Below, piece after piece: positions 6,448 through 14,586 of a stretch of DNA of 35,463 nt; the first letter of the stretch is position 1, and the number at the start of each line of letters is the position of its first letter. Source of the stretch: F23-B02 sp963620985 (lineage in GTDB: Bacteria; Bacillota; Clostridia; Oscillospirales; Oscillospiraceae); assembly GCA_963620985.1 (NCBI GenBank), contig CAVFCI010000017.1, forward strand, positions 1 to 35,463, given 5' to 3'. Below the pieces are notes generated by a model that ran no database searches, was not told where the DNA came from, and saw only the letters and a list, made by a program, of their open reading frames with translations. The position numbers and the translations under genes are program-made.

Positions 6448-7467
6448 ATGACTATTTTAGTGACAGGCGGCATGGGCTACATCGGCAGCCACACCTGCGT
6501 TGAGCTGCTCGAGGGCGGCTTCGATGTCGTCGTTATAGATAATCTCGTAAACAGCAGCGAAAAGGCAAAGGAGCGCATTGAAAAAATAACGGGCAGAACG
6601 CTCCGCTTTTACAAGGCCGACGTGCGCGACAGAAAGAAGCTCGACGAGATATTCTCGGCGCACGATATCGACTGCGTTATCCATTTCGCGGGGCTGAAGG
6701 CTGTCGGAGAATCGGTCGAAAAGCCGCTTGAATACTACGACAACAATCTCGGCTCGACGATCACGCTGTGCGAGGCCATGCGTGCGCACGGTGTCAAAAA
6801 GATCATCTTCTCGTCCTCGGCGACGGTGTATTCCTCGGATAACGACATGCCCCTGTACGAGACCTCGCGCACGGGCAAATGCACGAATCCCTACGGCTGG
6901 ACGAAGTACATGTGCGAGCAGATACTGCGCGACTATGTAAGGGCAGACCCTTCATGGAGCGTCGCGCTCCTGCGCTACTTCAACCCCGTCGGCGCACATC
7001 CGAGCGGACTCATCGGCGAGGATCCAAAGGGCATACCCAACAACCTTATGCCCTATATTTCGCAGACAGCCATCGGCAGGTTTGAGTACCTGCGCGTTTT
7101 CGGCGACGATTACAACACACCAGACGGCACGGGCGTGCGCGACTATATACATGTCGTTGACCTTGCCCGCGGCCATGTCGCGGCGATATCGTACATGGAC
7201 GGGCACGCGGGCGAGCTCGTTTTTAATCTCGGAACCGGCAGAGGCTGCAGCGTGCTCGAACTCGTACACGCCTTTGAAAGGGCAAACGGTCTGACCGTTC
7301 CGTATAAGATAGTAGGCCGCCGCGCGGGCGATATCGACGAGTGCTACTGCTCTCCGGAAAAAAGCCGCCGCGAGCTCGGCTGGGCAGCGCAGTACGATGT
7401 CGAGGACATGTGCCGCGACTCGTGGCACTGGCAGAGGCTCAACCCGAATGGCTACAGAGAGCAGTGA
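6448..7467 (+). CDS. galE: UDP-glucose 4-epimerase
   Basis: A 339-residue NAD-dependent short-chain dehydrogenase/reductase that interconverts UDP-glucose and UDP-galactose (Leloir pathway and sugar-nucleotide supply). Residues 6-13 are the NAD-binding TGGMGYIG. The catalytic pair falls at Y149 and K153 (YGWTK), the same numbers as in E. coli GalE. RYFNPVGAHPSG and GVRDYIHVVDLA are family hallmarks. ATG 6448 is chosen because AAAGGAG precedes it; a GTG at 6439 lies inside that site. No other sugar genes are adjacent, and no terminator is visible after it. Confidence 0.96.
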   Translation: MTILVTGGMGYIGSHTCVELLEGGFDVVVIDNLVNSSEKAKERIEKITGRTLRFYKADVRDRKKLDEIFSAHDIDCVIHFAGLKAVGESVEKPLEYYDNNLGSTITLCEAMRAHGVKKIIFSSSATVYSSDNDMPLYETSRTGKCTNPYGWTKYMCEQILRDYVRADPSWSVALLRYFNPVGAHPSGLIGEDPKGIPNNLMPYISQTAIGRFEYLRVFGDDYNTPDGTGVRDYIHVVDLARGHVAAISYMDGHAGELVFNLGTGRGCSVLELVHAFERANGLTVPYKIVGRRAGDIDECYCSPEKSRRELGWAAQYDVEDMCRDSWHWQRLNPNGYREQ

Positions 7468-7514
7468 TTTTGAAATAAACGCCGGATAAAAACGCAAATT
7501 CCCTCCGAAAGACA

Positions 7515-7542
7515 ACTTTACAATGTGTGGTATATGTAAAGT
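7515..7542. promoter_or_regulatory. operator 1 of the glycerol block (8-N12-8 palindrome)
   Basis: A perfect inverted repeat ACTTTACA-N12-TGTAAAGT lies 27 bp upstream of the -35 of the TetR gene. A further half-site, TGACAAGT, is at 7549-7556. The same half-sites with the same 12-bp spacing occur twice before glpK. Confidence 0.65.
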
Positions 7543-7568
7543 TTTCTCTGACAAGTATTTAATTATTG

Positions 7569-7597
7569 TTGTTACGCCTGCTCACTTTTATTATAAT
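7569..7597 (+). promoter_or_regulatory. promoter of the TetR-family gene
   Basis: TTGTTA (7569-7574), 17 bp, TATAAT (7592-7597). The start codon is 50 bp downstream. Confidence 0.65.
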
Positions 7598-7646
7598 GAT
7601 TATGCAGACATACGAAGCCTTGCTCATGGTCGTCAGGAGGGAAGGA

Positions 7647-8222
7647 ATGAGCAGAGGAACCAAAAGAAGAATCGCCGACGCTCTCAGGGAGCTTATGGCA
7701 ACGACTCCGATACAGAAAATAACGGTCAAGCAGCTCGTCGATATGACGGAGATCACCCGACAGGGATTCTATTATCATTTTCAGGATGTTTATTCGGTGC
7801 TCGAATGGGACGTGCAGTACCATTTCAGGGAGCTGATGAAGTATAATCCCGACAAAAGCTGCGTTCAGTGGATCCTGGACATTCTTCGTGAGATACAGCG
7901 CGATCACTGCTTCTACAGAAAGGCTGTCAAGGCCATCGGCTATGACACCGTCATACTCCACTGCATACCGGTGTCGCATCCATATGTGTGCTCGCATATA
8001 TTCGGTTCTCCGCAGCCGCCAGAGGATTTCAGCGAGGACGAGCTGTATGCGCTCAGGCTCATAGAAAAGATGCTGTGCTCGCATTTGCTGAAGCTCACGA
8101 CCCAGCGCGCGGATATTGATATAGATCAGTGCTATAAGCGTCTTACGGCTATGCTTTCAATGTGCCGCAAGCCCGGCGAAAGCGAGCCCGACTCTCCGTC
8201 CGGCGAGGCCTCAATACAGTAA
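7647..8222 (+). CDS. TetR-family regulator, probable regulator of the glycerol genes
   Basis: A 191-residue regulator. The N-terminal TetR helix-turn-helix spans residues 4-50 (TKRRIADALRELMATTPIQK, ITVKQLVDMTEITRQGFYYH). The C-terminal ligand domain is of the short type seen in DhaS-like regulators; no ligand can be named from sequence. ATG 7647 is preceded by AGGAGG; the longer frame adds an improbable hydrophobic N-terminus. It lies directly before glpK and the two share palindromic operators, which supports a local regulatory link. The operators lie upstream of, or touch, the -35 rather than the start site, so activation is plausible. A strong terminator follows. Confidence 0.85.
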   Translation: MSRGTKRRIADALRELMATTPIQKITVKQLVDMTEITRQGFYYHFQDVYSVLEWDVQYHFRELMKYNPDKSCVQWILDILREIQRDHCFYRKAVKAIGYDTVILHCIPVSHPYVCSHIFGSPQPPEDFSEDELYALRLIEKMLCSHLLKLTTQRADIDIDQCYKRLTAMLSMCRKPGESEPDSPSGEASIQ

Positions 8223-8236
8223 ATTCTACCATTTGA

Positions 8237-8275
8237 AAAAACCTGACAGTTTTTTGGAACTGTCAGGTTTTTTTC
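8237..8275 (+). terminator. intrinsic terminator after the TetR gene
   Basis: AAAAAACCTGACAGTT pairs with AACTGTCAGGTTTTTT across a short loop, with a T-run. It separates the regulator from glpK. Confidence 0.9.
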
Positions 8276-8351
8276 TGCCTATCATATATACGCAACATTT
8301 TTATGTAAATAGCGCTCAATAATTTGCTCGAAAACGATGATAATTTGTCAA

Positions 8352-8379
8352 AGTTTACAGTGACAAGACAATGTAAAGC
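8352..8379. promoter_or_regulatory. operator 2 of the glycerol block
   Basis: AGTTTACA-N12-TGTAAAGC: each arm matches operator 1 at seven of eight positions with identical 12-bp spacing. TGACAAGA (8361-8368) and TTTGTCA (8344-8350) are overlapping related half-sites. Confidence 0.6.
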
Positions 8380-8394
8380 GCTCAAACGCCCTGT

Positions 8395-8422
8395 ACTTTA
8401 CAATCGTCCCTGCATGACAAGT
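8395..8422. promoter_or_regulatory. operator 3 of the glycerol block
   Basis: ACTTTACA-N12-TGACAAGT. The left arm is identical to operator 1; the right arm equals the extra half-site at 7549-7556. It touches the -35 of the proposed glpK promoter. Confidence 0.6.
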
Positions 8423-8449
8423 GAAATATTTTTCCGCGTCGTGCATAAT
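8421..8449 (+). promoter_or_regulatory. weak promoter of glpK
   Basis: CATAAT (8444-8449) with a poor -35 (GTGAAA, 8421-8426) at 17 bp. A poor -35 next to two operators suits a promoter that depends on an activator. Confidence 0.45.
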
Positions 8450-8546
8450 TTAAACCATGAAAGGCCGACGGCAGACAGCCCATACGCAAGCCAAGGCCGG
8501 TCAGATGGTAAGAAAAAACGATGTGAAAGACAGGAGGATTTCAAGC

Positions 8547-10046
8547 ATGGCAAAGTACATAATGGCGCTTGACGCAGGCACCACCAGCAACCGCTGCATA
8601 CTCTTCAATCTCAAGGGCGAGATATGCAGTGTCGCACAGAAGGAGTTCACTCAGTATTTCCCGAATCCGGGCTGGGTAGAGCATGACGCAAACGAGATAT
8701 GGCTCACGCAGTACTCCGTCGCGTCCGAGGCTCTGGCAAAGATCGGCGCGACCGCAGAGGATATAGCCGCTATCGGCATCACCAACCAGCGCGAGACCAC
8801 CATCGTATGGGACAAGGCCACCGGCGAGCCCATACATCACGCGATCGTATGGCAGGATCGCCGCACCGCAGAGTACTGCGACAGTCTCAGAGAAAAGAGA
8901 CTGACGGACGTATACCGCTCCAAGACCGGCCTTGTTATCGACCCCTACTTCTCCGGTACCAAGATCCGCTGGATGCTCGAAAACGTTCCCGGTGCACGCA
9001 CCAAGGCCGAAAACGGCGAGCTGCTGTTCGGCACGGTCGAGACATGGCTCATCTGGAAGCTCACCGGCGGCAAGGTACACGTTACCGACTACTCCAACGC
9101 ATCACGCACGATGCTGTTCAACATCATAGACCTCAAGTGGGACGAGGAGATCATGGCAGAGCTCGGCATCCCCGCCTGCATGCTGCCCGAGGTGAAGCCC
9201 TCCAGCTGCGTATACGGCGAGACCGTGCCCGATCTCTTCGGCGGCCCGATCACCATCTCCGGCGCTGCCGGCGACCAGCAGGCGGCGCTCTTCGGCCAGA
9301 CCTGCTTCACACCTGGCGACGCAAAGAACACCTACGGCACCGGCTGCTTCATGCTCATGAACACCGGCGAGAAGCCCGTATTCTCCAAGAACGGCCTCGT
9401 CACCACCATCGCGTGGGGCGTTGACGGCAAGGTCGAGTACGCGCTCGAGGGCTCGATATTCGTCGCAGGCTCGGCTATCCAGTGGCTGCGCGATCAGCTC
9501 AAGGTCGTTGACTCCGCTCCCGACTCCGAGTATTTCGCCAACAAGGTCAAGGACACCAACGGCTGCTACGTCGTTCCAGCCTTCACCGGCCTCGGCGCTC
9601 CTCACTGGGACGCATACGCACGCGGCGCGATAGTCGGCCTGACCCGCGGTGTCAACAAGTACCATGTCATCCGCGCAACTCTCGAATCGCTGGCATACCA
9701 GACCTATGACGTTCTCAAGTCCATGGAGGCCGACTCCGGCATAAAGCTCGCGGCTCTCAAGGTCGATGGCGGCGCATCGGCAAACGACCTGCTGATGCAG
9801 ATACAGTCCGATATCATTCAGGCTCCCGTAAACCGTCCCGTCTGCGTCGAGACCACCGCAATGGGCGCTGCCTACCTCGCAGGTCTTGCGGTCGGCTACT
9901 GGAAGAGCAAGCAGGATGTCGTGAACAACTGGGCGATCGACAAGGTGTTCGGACCTGAGATAACTCCCGTCGAGCGCGACAAGAAGGTCGCCGGCTGGAA
10001 CAAGGCCGTCAAGTGCACCTACGGCTGGGCAAAGGACGAGGAATGA
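8547..10046 (+). CDS. glpK: glycerol kinase
   Basis: A 499-residue cytoplasmic FGGY-family kinase that converts glycerol and ATP to sn-glycerol-3-phosphate. The N-terminal phosphate loop (ALDAGTTSNRCILF), GITNQRETTIVWD, WQDRRT, the central GAAGDQQAALFGQ and the C-terminal DGGASANDLLMQ plus ETTAMGAAYLAGLAVGYW are all present, and the length is standard. ATG 8547 follows AGGAGG; the 30-codon longer frame from 8457 does not match the family. glpF follows after 49 bp without a terminator, so they form one operon. Two palindromic operators precede it. No internal defect is seen. Confidence 0.97.
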   Translation: MAKYIMALDAGTTSNRCILFNLKGEICSVAQKEFTQYFPNPGWVEHDANEIWLTQYSVASEALAKIGATAEDIAAIGITNQRETTIVWDKATGEPIHHAIVWQDRRTAEYCDSLREKRLTDVYRSKTGLVIDPYFSGTKIRWMLENVPGARTKAENGELLFGTVETWLIWKLTGGKVHVTDYSNASRTMLFNIIDLKWDEEIMAELGIPACMLPEVKPSSCVYGETVPDLFGGPITISGAAGDQQAALFGQTCFTPGDAKNTYGTGCFMLMNTGEKPVFSKNGLVTTIAWGVDGKVEYALEGSIFVAGSAIQWLRDQLKVVDSAPDSEYFANKVKDTNGCYVVPAFTGLGAPHWDAYARGAIVGLTRGVNKYHVIRATLESLAYQTYDVLKSMEADSGIKLAALKVDGGASANDLLMQIQSDIIQAPVNRPVCVETTAMGAAYLAGLAVGYWKSKQDVVNNWAIDKVFGPEITPVERDKKVAGWNKAVKCTYGWAKDEE

Positions 10047-10095
10047 TCCTCAAACCGGCTCAGGCATAAATATCAAGAAAATTGGAGGATAACTA

Positions 10096-10809
10096 ATGTT
10101 ACCGTATATAGCTGAATTTGTCGGCACCGCACTGCTCATCCTTCTGGGTGACGGCGTTGTTGCAAACGTAAATCTCAACAAGTCCGGCATGAAGGGCGCA
10201 GGCGCCGTTCAGATCACGCTGGCATGGGGTCTTGCGGTCATGGTTCCTGCGTTCATCTTCGGCAACGCATCCGGCGCAAGCTTCAACCCCGCTCTGACCA
10301 TCGCACTCGCAGCAGGCGGCTTCTTTGACTGGGCAATGGTTCCCGGCTACATAGTCGCTCAGATGCTCGGCGGCTTCGTCGGCGCCGTTATCGTCTACCT
10401 GCTGTTCAAGGATCAGTTCGACGCTACCGAGGACGGTCCGACCAAGCGCGGCGTTTTCTGCACCGCTCCCTCCGTTCCCAACATGGGCCGCAACCTCTTC
10501 GCCGAGGCTGTCGCCACCTTCGTCCTCGTATTTGCCATCCTCGGCCTGAATCAGGTTCCCAGCCTCGATGCAGGCACCGGCAAGCTTCTGGTCTTCGGCA
10601 TCATCGTGGCCTGCGGCATGAGCCTCGGCGGTCTGACCGGCTACGCGATGAACCCCGCCCGTGACCTTGCTCCCCGTATAGCTCACGCGGTTCTTCCCAT
10701 CAAGGGCAAGTGCGACAGCAACTTCAAGTACGGCCTCGTCGTTCCCGTATTCGGACCTATCATCGGCGCTCTGGTCGCAGCAGGTCTGTACGCAGTCATC
10801 CCTTGGTGA
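10096..10809 (+). CDS. glpF: glycerol uptake facilitator
   Basis: A 237-residue membrane channel of the MIP/aquaporin family passing glycerol by diffusion; GlpK then traps it as phosphate. Both pore motifs are intact: SFNPALT in the first half and MNPARDLAPR in the second, where the Asp after NPAR is typical of glycerol facilitators rather than water channels. The six-helix pattern and length are usual. GGAGG precedes ATG 10096. It follows glpK in the same transcript, and a terminator at 10885-10928 partly separates it from the dehydrogenase gene downstream. Confidence 0.96.
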   Translation: MLPYIAEFVGTALLILLGDGVVANVNLNKSGMKGAGAVQITLAWGLAVMVPAFIFGNASGASFNPALTIALAAGGFFDWAMVPGYIVAQMLGGFVGAVIVYLLFKDQFDATEDGPTKRGVFCTAPSVPNMGRNLFAEAVATFVLVFAILGLNQVPSLDAGTGKLLVFGIIVACGMSLGGLTGYAMNPARDLAPRIAHAVLPIKGKCDSNFKYGLVVPVFGPIIGALVAAGLYAVIPW

Positions 10810-10884
10810 TCTGACGATCATCTCCTCATGCTTTCACCTCGCGGGAGCTGCCCTCGGGCAGCTTTCCGGGGTGGAACAGGTCAG

Positions 10885-10928
10885 CAGCGAACAGTGTTTA
10901 CTTAAGAAGGGCTCTGTTCGCTGTTTTT
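10885..10928 (+). terminator. terminator or attenuator between glpF and araM
   Basis: CAGCGAACAG (10885-10894) pairs with CTGTTCGCTG (10914-10923), followed by five T residues. It ends only 34 bp before the araM start. A GC-rich hairpin around GGAGCTGCC/GGGCAGC lies just before it (about 10850-10866). Confidence 0.75.
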
Positions 10929-10962
10929 CCGTCGCAAAAATTTATACCGGAGGTAAAATAAA

Positions 10963-12198
10963 ATGATCCTGGACTGCACAAAATACACGGGCATCTGCGA
11001 ATGCGGGCGTGACCATGAGCTGCGCACAAAGCTCGTCGTGTGCGAGTACGGCGCACTGAAAAAATTCGATAAATACATGGACGACTGCGGACTGCACGGC
11101 TTCCGCACGGTCATCTATGATACCAACACATATAATCTGCCCTCCGTGACCCACGTCCCAGCCGATCAGGAGATCATTCTGAAGGCCGAGGGTCTGCACA
11201 GCGAGAAGGGCATGATCGAGGACATGATGAAGCTGCTCGAGCGCAGGCCCGACTACATAGTCACCGTCGGCGGCGGTACGCTCATGGACTTTGCCCGCTA
11301 CAGCGCCTATAAGCTCGGCATACCCTTCGTCGCCGTCCCGACCATCGTATCCTCCGACGGCTTCACCGCGGATATCTGCTCGATCATAATAGACGGGCAG
11401 AAAAAATCCATACCCATGCAGGCGGCAGACGCGGTCATCTGCGATATGGATATCGTCTCCGGCGCACCGATGTTCCTGACCATCGCGGGCGTTCAGGATA
11501 TCATGGCAAAGTATGTCTCCATAGCTGACTGGAAGATCGCGCATCTCGTTTCGGGCGAATATTTCTGCGATAAGGTCTGCGGCATGGCGCAGGAGGCGCT
11601 GGATATCATGGCGCGCTGCGCTCAGGAGCTTGCCGACGGCAGGGAGCCGGACTATGAGGCCATGGCATACACGCAGATGCTCTCGGGACTGACGATGCAG
11701 ATACTGTCCAATAGCCGCGCCGCGTCAGGTGCCGAGCATCTTGTCGCGCATCTTGTCGAGATGAAGCCCAAGGGCTTTGAGCATGCCCACGGTATGCACG
11801 GCGAGTGCGTCGGCGTTGGCACGATAATGTGCGCACACGCATATCACGAGTACGCAAAGCGCGAGAGCATAGAGGTCAAGCCCTTCGAGCCGCTGGACGA
11901 AGCGTGGGTGCGCGAGGAGTTCGGCGCTCTGGCCGACGGCATACTCAGGGAAAACGAAAACGACGTTTTAAAAAGCTTCGAGCCTGAGAGCATAAAGCTC
12001 CACTGGCAGGAGATACGCGATATAATCGCCTCGATCCCGACCGCCGAGGAGCTCACGGCACTCTATACGAAGATAGGCGCAAAGCATTCTCTTGCCGAGC
12101 TTGAGATCGACGAGAGCGTAAGGGACGACTTCCTTGATATATCCTCCGCGATACGCAACCGCCTGACCTTCGCAAGAATGACCAGACTCATAAAATGA
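10963..12198 (+). CDS. araM: sn-glycerol-1-phosphate dehydrogenase (AraM/EgsA type)
   Basis: A 411-residue NAD(P)-dependent dehydrogenase that interconverts dihydroxyacetone phosphate and sn-glycerol-1-phosphate. It has the nucleotide loop VGGGTLMDFARYSAYKLGIP (residues about 102-121), VPTIVSSDGFTA, and the metal ligands of the iron/zinc dehydrogenase superfamily at D179 (GVQDIMAKY), H259 (SGAEHL) and H279 (HGMHGECVGVG). ATG 10963 has GGAGG upstream. It sits after glpK-glpF and overlaps, by two bases, the ribosome binding site of a HAD phosphatase. The pairing of a glycerol-1-phosphate dehydrogenase with an AraL-like phosphatase recalls B. subtilis araL-araM, but here it is in a glycerol rather than an arabinose locus. 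Confidence 0.92.
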   Translation: MILDCTKYTGICECGRDHELRTKLVVCEYGALKKFDKYMDDCGLHGFRTVIYDTNTYNLPSVTHVPADQEIILKAEGLHSEKGMIEDMMKLLERRPDYIVTVGGGTLMDFARYSAYKLGIPFVAVPTIVSSDGFTADICSIIIDGQKKSIPMQAADAVICDMDIVSGAPMFLTIAGVQDIMAKYVSIADWKIAHLVSGEYFCDKVCGMAQEALDIMARCAQELADGREPDYEAMAYTQMLSGLTMQILSNSRAASGAEHLVAHLVEMKPKGFEHAHGMHGECVGVGTIMCAHAYHEYAKRESIEVKPFEPLDEAWVREEFGALADGILRENENDVLKSFEPESIKLHWQEIRDIIASIPTAEELTALYTKIGAKHSLAELEIDESVRDDFLDISSAIRNRLTFARMTRLIK

Positions 12199-12209
12199 GG
12201 AGTACGCTT

Positions 12210-13031
12210 ATGAATTACGACAAACTTAAAAACACCGAGCTTTTCCTTTTCGATATGGACGGGACCCTCTACCTCGGCGACAATGTCTATGAGGGCGCGA
12301 TAGAGCTCATGGAGGATCTGCCCAAGCTCGGGAAGAAATACATATACCTGACGAACAATTCCTCCCGCGCCGGAGCGGACTATATCACAAGGCTGCGCCG
12401 TCTGGGCTTCCCCTGCGAGGCGGAGAATGTTTTCACCTCAGGCATGGCAACGGGCATGTACCTTAACCAGCGCCATCCGGGCGCAAAGGTATATCTGGCC
12501 GGCACGAAGGCCTTTTACCGCGAGCTTGTAAGCTACGGCATCGATCTCGTGAACGATGAAAACGGCCACACGGACGCGGACAGCGTTGACGTTGTGGTGC
12601 AGGGCTTCGACACCGAGCTTGTTTATGAAAAGCTCGACAAAGCCTGCCACTTCCTGCGCCGCGGCGCGAAGTTCATAGCCGCAAACCCCGACTGGGTCTG
12701 CCCCATGCCTCACGACGAGGTGCTGCCCGACTGCGGCAGTATTTGCGCCCTGCTCACAGCCTCCAGCGGCGTAAAGCCCAACTACATCGGCAAGCCCAAC
12801 CGCAATATGATCGACGTTATCTCCGAGATGACCGGCATAGCCAACGAGAATATCTGTGCCGTCGGCGACAGGCTGTACACCGATATCGCGGTCGCGCAGA
12901 ACGCGGGAGCCGTTTCCGTGCTCGTCCTCTCCGGCGAGACTACTAAGGAAATGGCCGATGCTGCCGAGCGTCAGCCGGACTACACTCTCGCAGACGTACA
13001 CGAGCTTCATAATATTCTCCGGAGTATTTGA
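12210..13031 (+). CDS. HAD-IIA family phosphatase (NagD/AraL-like)
   Basis: A 273-residue haloacid-dehalogenase hydrolase. Motif I is FLFDMDGTLYLGD with nucleophile D15 and general acid D17; motif II is LTNNSS; motif III includes the lysine of IGKPNRNMI; motif IV is VGDRLYTDIAVAQNAG. The cap between motifs II and III is the C2a type of NagD, AraL and phosphoglycolate phosphatases. ATG 12210 is chosen because GAGGAGT lies 7 bp before it; an ATG at 12195 overlaps the araM stop but lacks a site. Tight coupling with araM suggests a three-carbon phosphate, possibly glycerol-1-phosphate, as substrate; this is inference, as the family is promiscuous. Confidence 0.9.
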   Translation: MNYDKLKNTELFLFDMDGTLYLGDNVYEGAIELMEDLPKLGKKYIYLTNNSSRAGADYITRLRRLGFPCEAENVFTSGMATGMYLNQRHPGAKVYLAGTKAFYRELVSYGIDLVNDENGHTDADSVDVVVQGFDTELVYEKLDKACHFLRRGAKFIAANPDWVCPMPHDEVLPDCGSICALLTASSGVKPNYIGKPNRNMIDVISEMTGIANENICAVGDRLYTDIAVAQNAGAVSVLVLSGETTKEMADAAERQPDYTLADVHELHNILRSI

Positions 13032-13048
13032 AACTATATCCCAACAAC

Positions 13049-13076
13049 AAACGAGCGCCCGAAAGGACGCTCGTTT
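13049..13076. terminator. hairpin between convergent genes
   Basis: AAACGAGCG pairs with CGCTCGTTT around a GAAA loop. T-runs are weak on both sides, so it is a plausible but not strong shared terminator for the phosphatase gene and spoVAE. Confidence 0.6.
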
Positions 13077-13100
13077 GCTAATACTTACTTTTATTTCCTG

Positions 13101-13463
13101 TTATTTATTTCCGCTCGGCTTAAACAGAAGGGCGGCGATTATGCTGAAGAACACGGCGGCACCGATGCCTGCCGACGCGGCGGTGAAGCCGCCGGTGAAC
13201 GCACCGAGAACGCCCTGCGCGGCAACAGCCCTTTCAACGCCCTTGGCAAGCGTTGAGCCGAAGCCTGTAAGGGGAACGCTTGCTCCCGCACCCGCCCACT
13301 CGGCAAGCGGCGCATATAAGCCCAGCGCTTCGAGTATGAGCCCCGACACGACGTATACCGTCAGTATCCGCGCCGGTGTGAGCCTCGTCCTGTCAATGAG
13401 AAGCTGGCCTGCGGCGCACAGAGCTCCGCCCACGGCAAAGACCCTGAGATATTCACTGAGCAT
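13101..13463 (-). CDS. spoVAE: stage V sporulation protein AE
   Basis: A 120-residue membrane protein of the SpoVAE (SpoVAEb) family, part of the channel that imports dipicolinic acid into the forespore and releases it at germination. Typical features are VGGALCAAGQLLIDRTRLTP, VSGLILEALGLYAPLAEWAGAGA and LTGFGSTLAKG, with about four hydrophobic segments. ATG 13463 follows GAGGTGA on the minus strand; the GTG at 13472 lies inside that site. It overlaps the end of spoVAD by 11 bp, so they are coupled. The gene faces the phosphatase gene. Confidence 0.93.
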   Translation of the reverse strand: MLSEYLRVFAVGGALCAAGQLLIDRTRLTPARILTVYVVSGLILEALGLYAPLAEWAGAGASVPLTGFGSTLAKGVERAVAAQGVLGAFTGGFTAASAGIGAAVFFSIIAALLFKPSGNK

Positions 13464-14493
13464 GCTCTTCACCTCGCTCCGGCAGCGCCTTTTCTATGGC
13501 AAGCGCGTGGCATATACCTGGAATGCTCCGCCCCTGCTGAGTGCTCGTCGGCGACATCAGCGCGCCCGTCGGAGCGAACAGCACACGCTCCCACCTGCCC
13601 TCGGAAAAGCCGCGCAGTATGAGCGAGCAGAGCACCGAGGCCGAGCAGCCGCAGCCCGAGCCGCCCGCATGAACGTCCTGCCGCCCGCGGTCGAAGATCA
13701 GCACGCCGCAGTCGGTGTAAAATTTGCCGAGCCTAACGCCGTCGCGCCTGAAAAGCTCCTCAAGCGTATCGTGGCCGACAGCGCCGAGGTCACCGGTGAC
13801 TATCATGTCGTAGTAGTCCGGCGCTCTGCCCGTGTCGTCAAAGTGCGCCCTGAGCGTCTCGTATGCCGCGGGAGCCATGGCGCTCCCCATATTTCCAGCA
13901 TCCATTATTCCGGCATCGAATATCCTGCCAGGCGTGAGACAGGTCACATACGGGCCTTTTCCGCCGCGCTGCAATATCACCGCCCCTGCGCCCGTGACCG
14001 TCCGCTGCGCGGTCGGTGTGCGCTGTCCGCCGTATTCGAGCGGAAAGCGGTACTGCCGCTCGGACGAGCAGAAGTGCGAGCCCGTGACGGCGCACACACG
14101 TTCGGCAAAGCCGCCGTCTATTGCCATCGTGCCGAGAATCATTGCCTCGCCCATCGTAGAGCACGCACCGTACAGACCGAAGTGCCGAACTCCGGTGTTT
14201 TCGAGCGCGAAGGCAGAGCCCACGCACTGGTTCAGAAGGTCGCCGGAGAATATCATGTCAAGCTCACGCGGCGGGATGCCGAGCTTGCCGCAGCACAGCT
14301 CGAAGCATTCCCGTATCATCGCGCTCTCGGCCTTCTCCCACGAGCTCTCGCCGAAGTAAGCGTCAAGGCATATCTTGTCAAAGCAGTGGCCTATAGGCCC
14401 CTCGCCCTCCTTCTGTCCGACCACCGAGGCAAAGGAGGCTATGCACGGCGGCCTTTCGGGGAGAAGGGTCTGTCTGCCGATAATTTTATTCAA
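13453..14493 (-). CDS. spoVAD: stage V sporulation protein AD
   Basis: A 346-residue protein with the thiolase-like fold of SpoVAD, which binds dipicolinic acid at the spore inner membrane. Conserved segments include GPIGHCFDK, FSGDLLNQCVGSAF, FGLYGACSTMGEA, SSERQYRFPLEYGGQRTPTA, TGAGAVIL, GSAMAPAA and GGSGCGCSA. TTG 14493 is preferred: GGTGAT, pairing with the 3' end of 16S rRNA, lies 4 bp before it, and NKIIGRQT then aligns with the family's first residues. GTG 14502 is the alternative. spoVAC normally precedes spoVAD but is absent here; a terminator and an unrelated gene lie upstream instead. Confidence 0.95.
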   Translation of the reverse strand: MNKIIGRQTLLPERPPCIASFASVVGQKEGEGPIGHCFDKICLDAYFGESSWEKAESAMIRECFELCCGKLGIPPRELDMIFSGDLLNQCVGSAFALENTGVRHFGLYGACSTMGEAMILGTMAIDGGFAERVCAVTGSHFCSSERQYRFPLEYGGQRTPTAQRTVTGAGAVILQRGGKGPYVTCLTPGRIFDAGIMDAGNMGSAMAPAAYETLRAHFDDTGRAPDYYDMIVTGDLGAVGHDTLEELFRRDGVRLGKFYTDCGVLIFDRGRQDVHAGGSGCGCSASVLCSLILRGFSEGRWERVLFAPTGALMSPTSTQQGRSIPGICHALAIEKALPERGEEHAQ

Positions 14494-14530
14494 GCTTATC
14501 ACCGCAAATATTTTGCCCGAAGCAGAAGAG

Positions 14531-14568
14531 AAAATACGGCTGAACCGAAAGAAATCGATTCAGCCGTA
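14531..14568 (-). terminator. terminator of the E2-like gene
   Basis: TACGGCTGAA (14535-14544) pairs with TTCAGCCGTA (14559-14568); on the minus strand TTTTCTCTTCT follows. It separates the E2-like gene from spoVAD. Confidence 0.7.
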
Positions 14569-14586
14569 CAGCATTAATATTTAGAT

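Noticed and set aside
12856..14577. 573-codon plus-strand ORF
   Set aside because: It runs through the end of the phosphatase gene and antisense to spoVAE and spoVAD, which are unmistakable.
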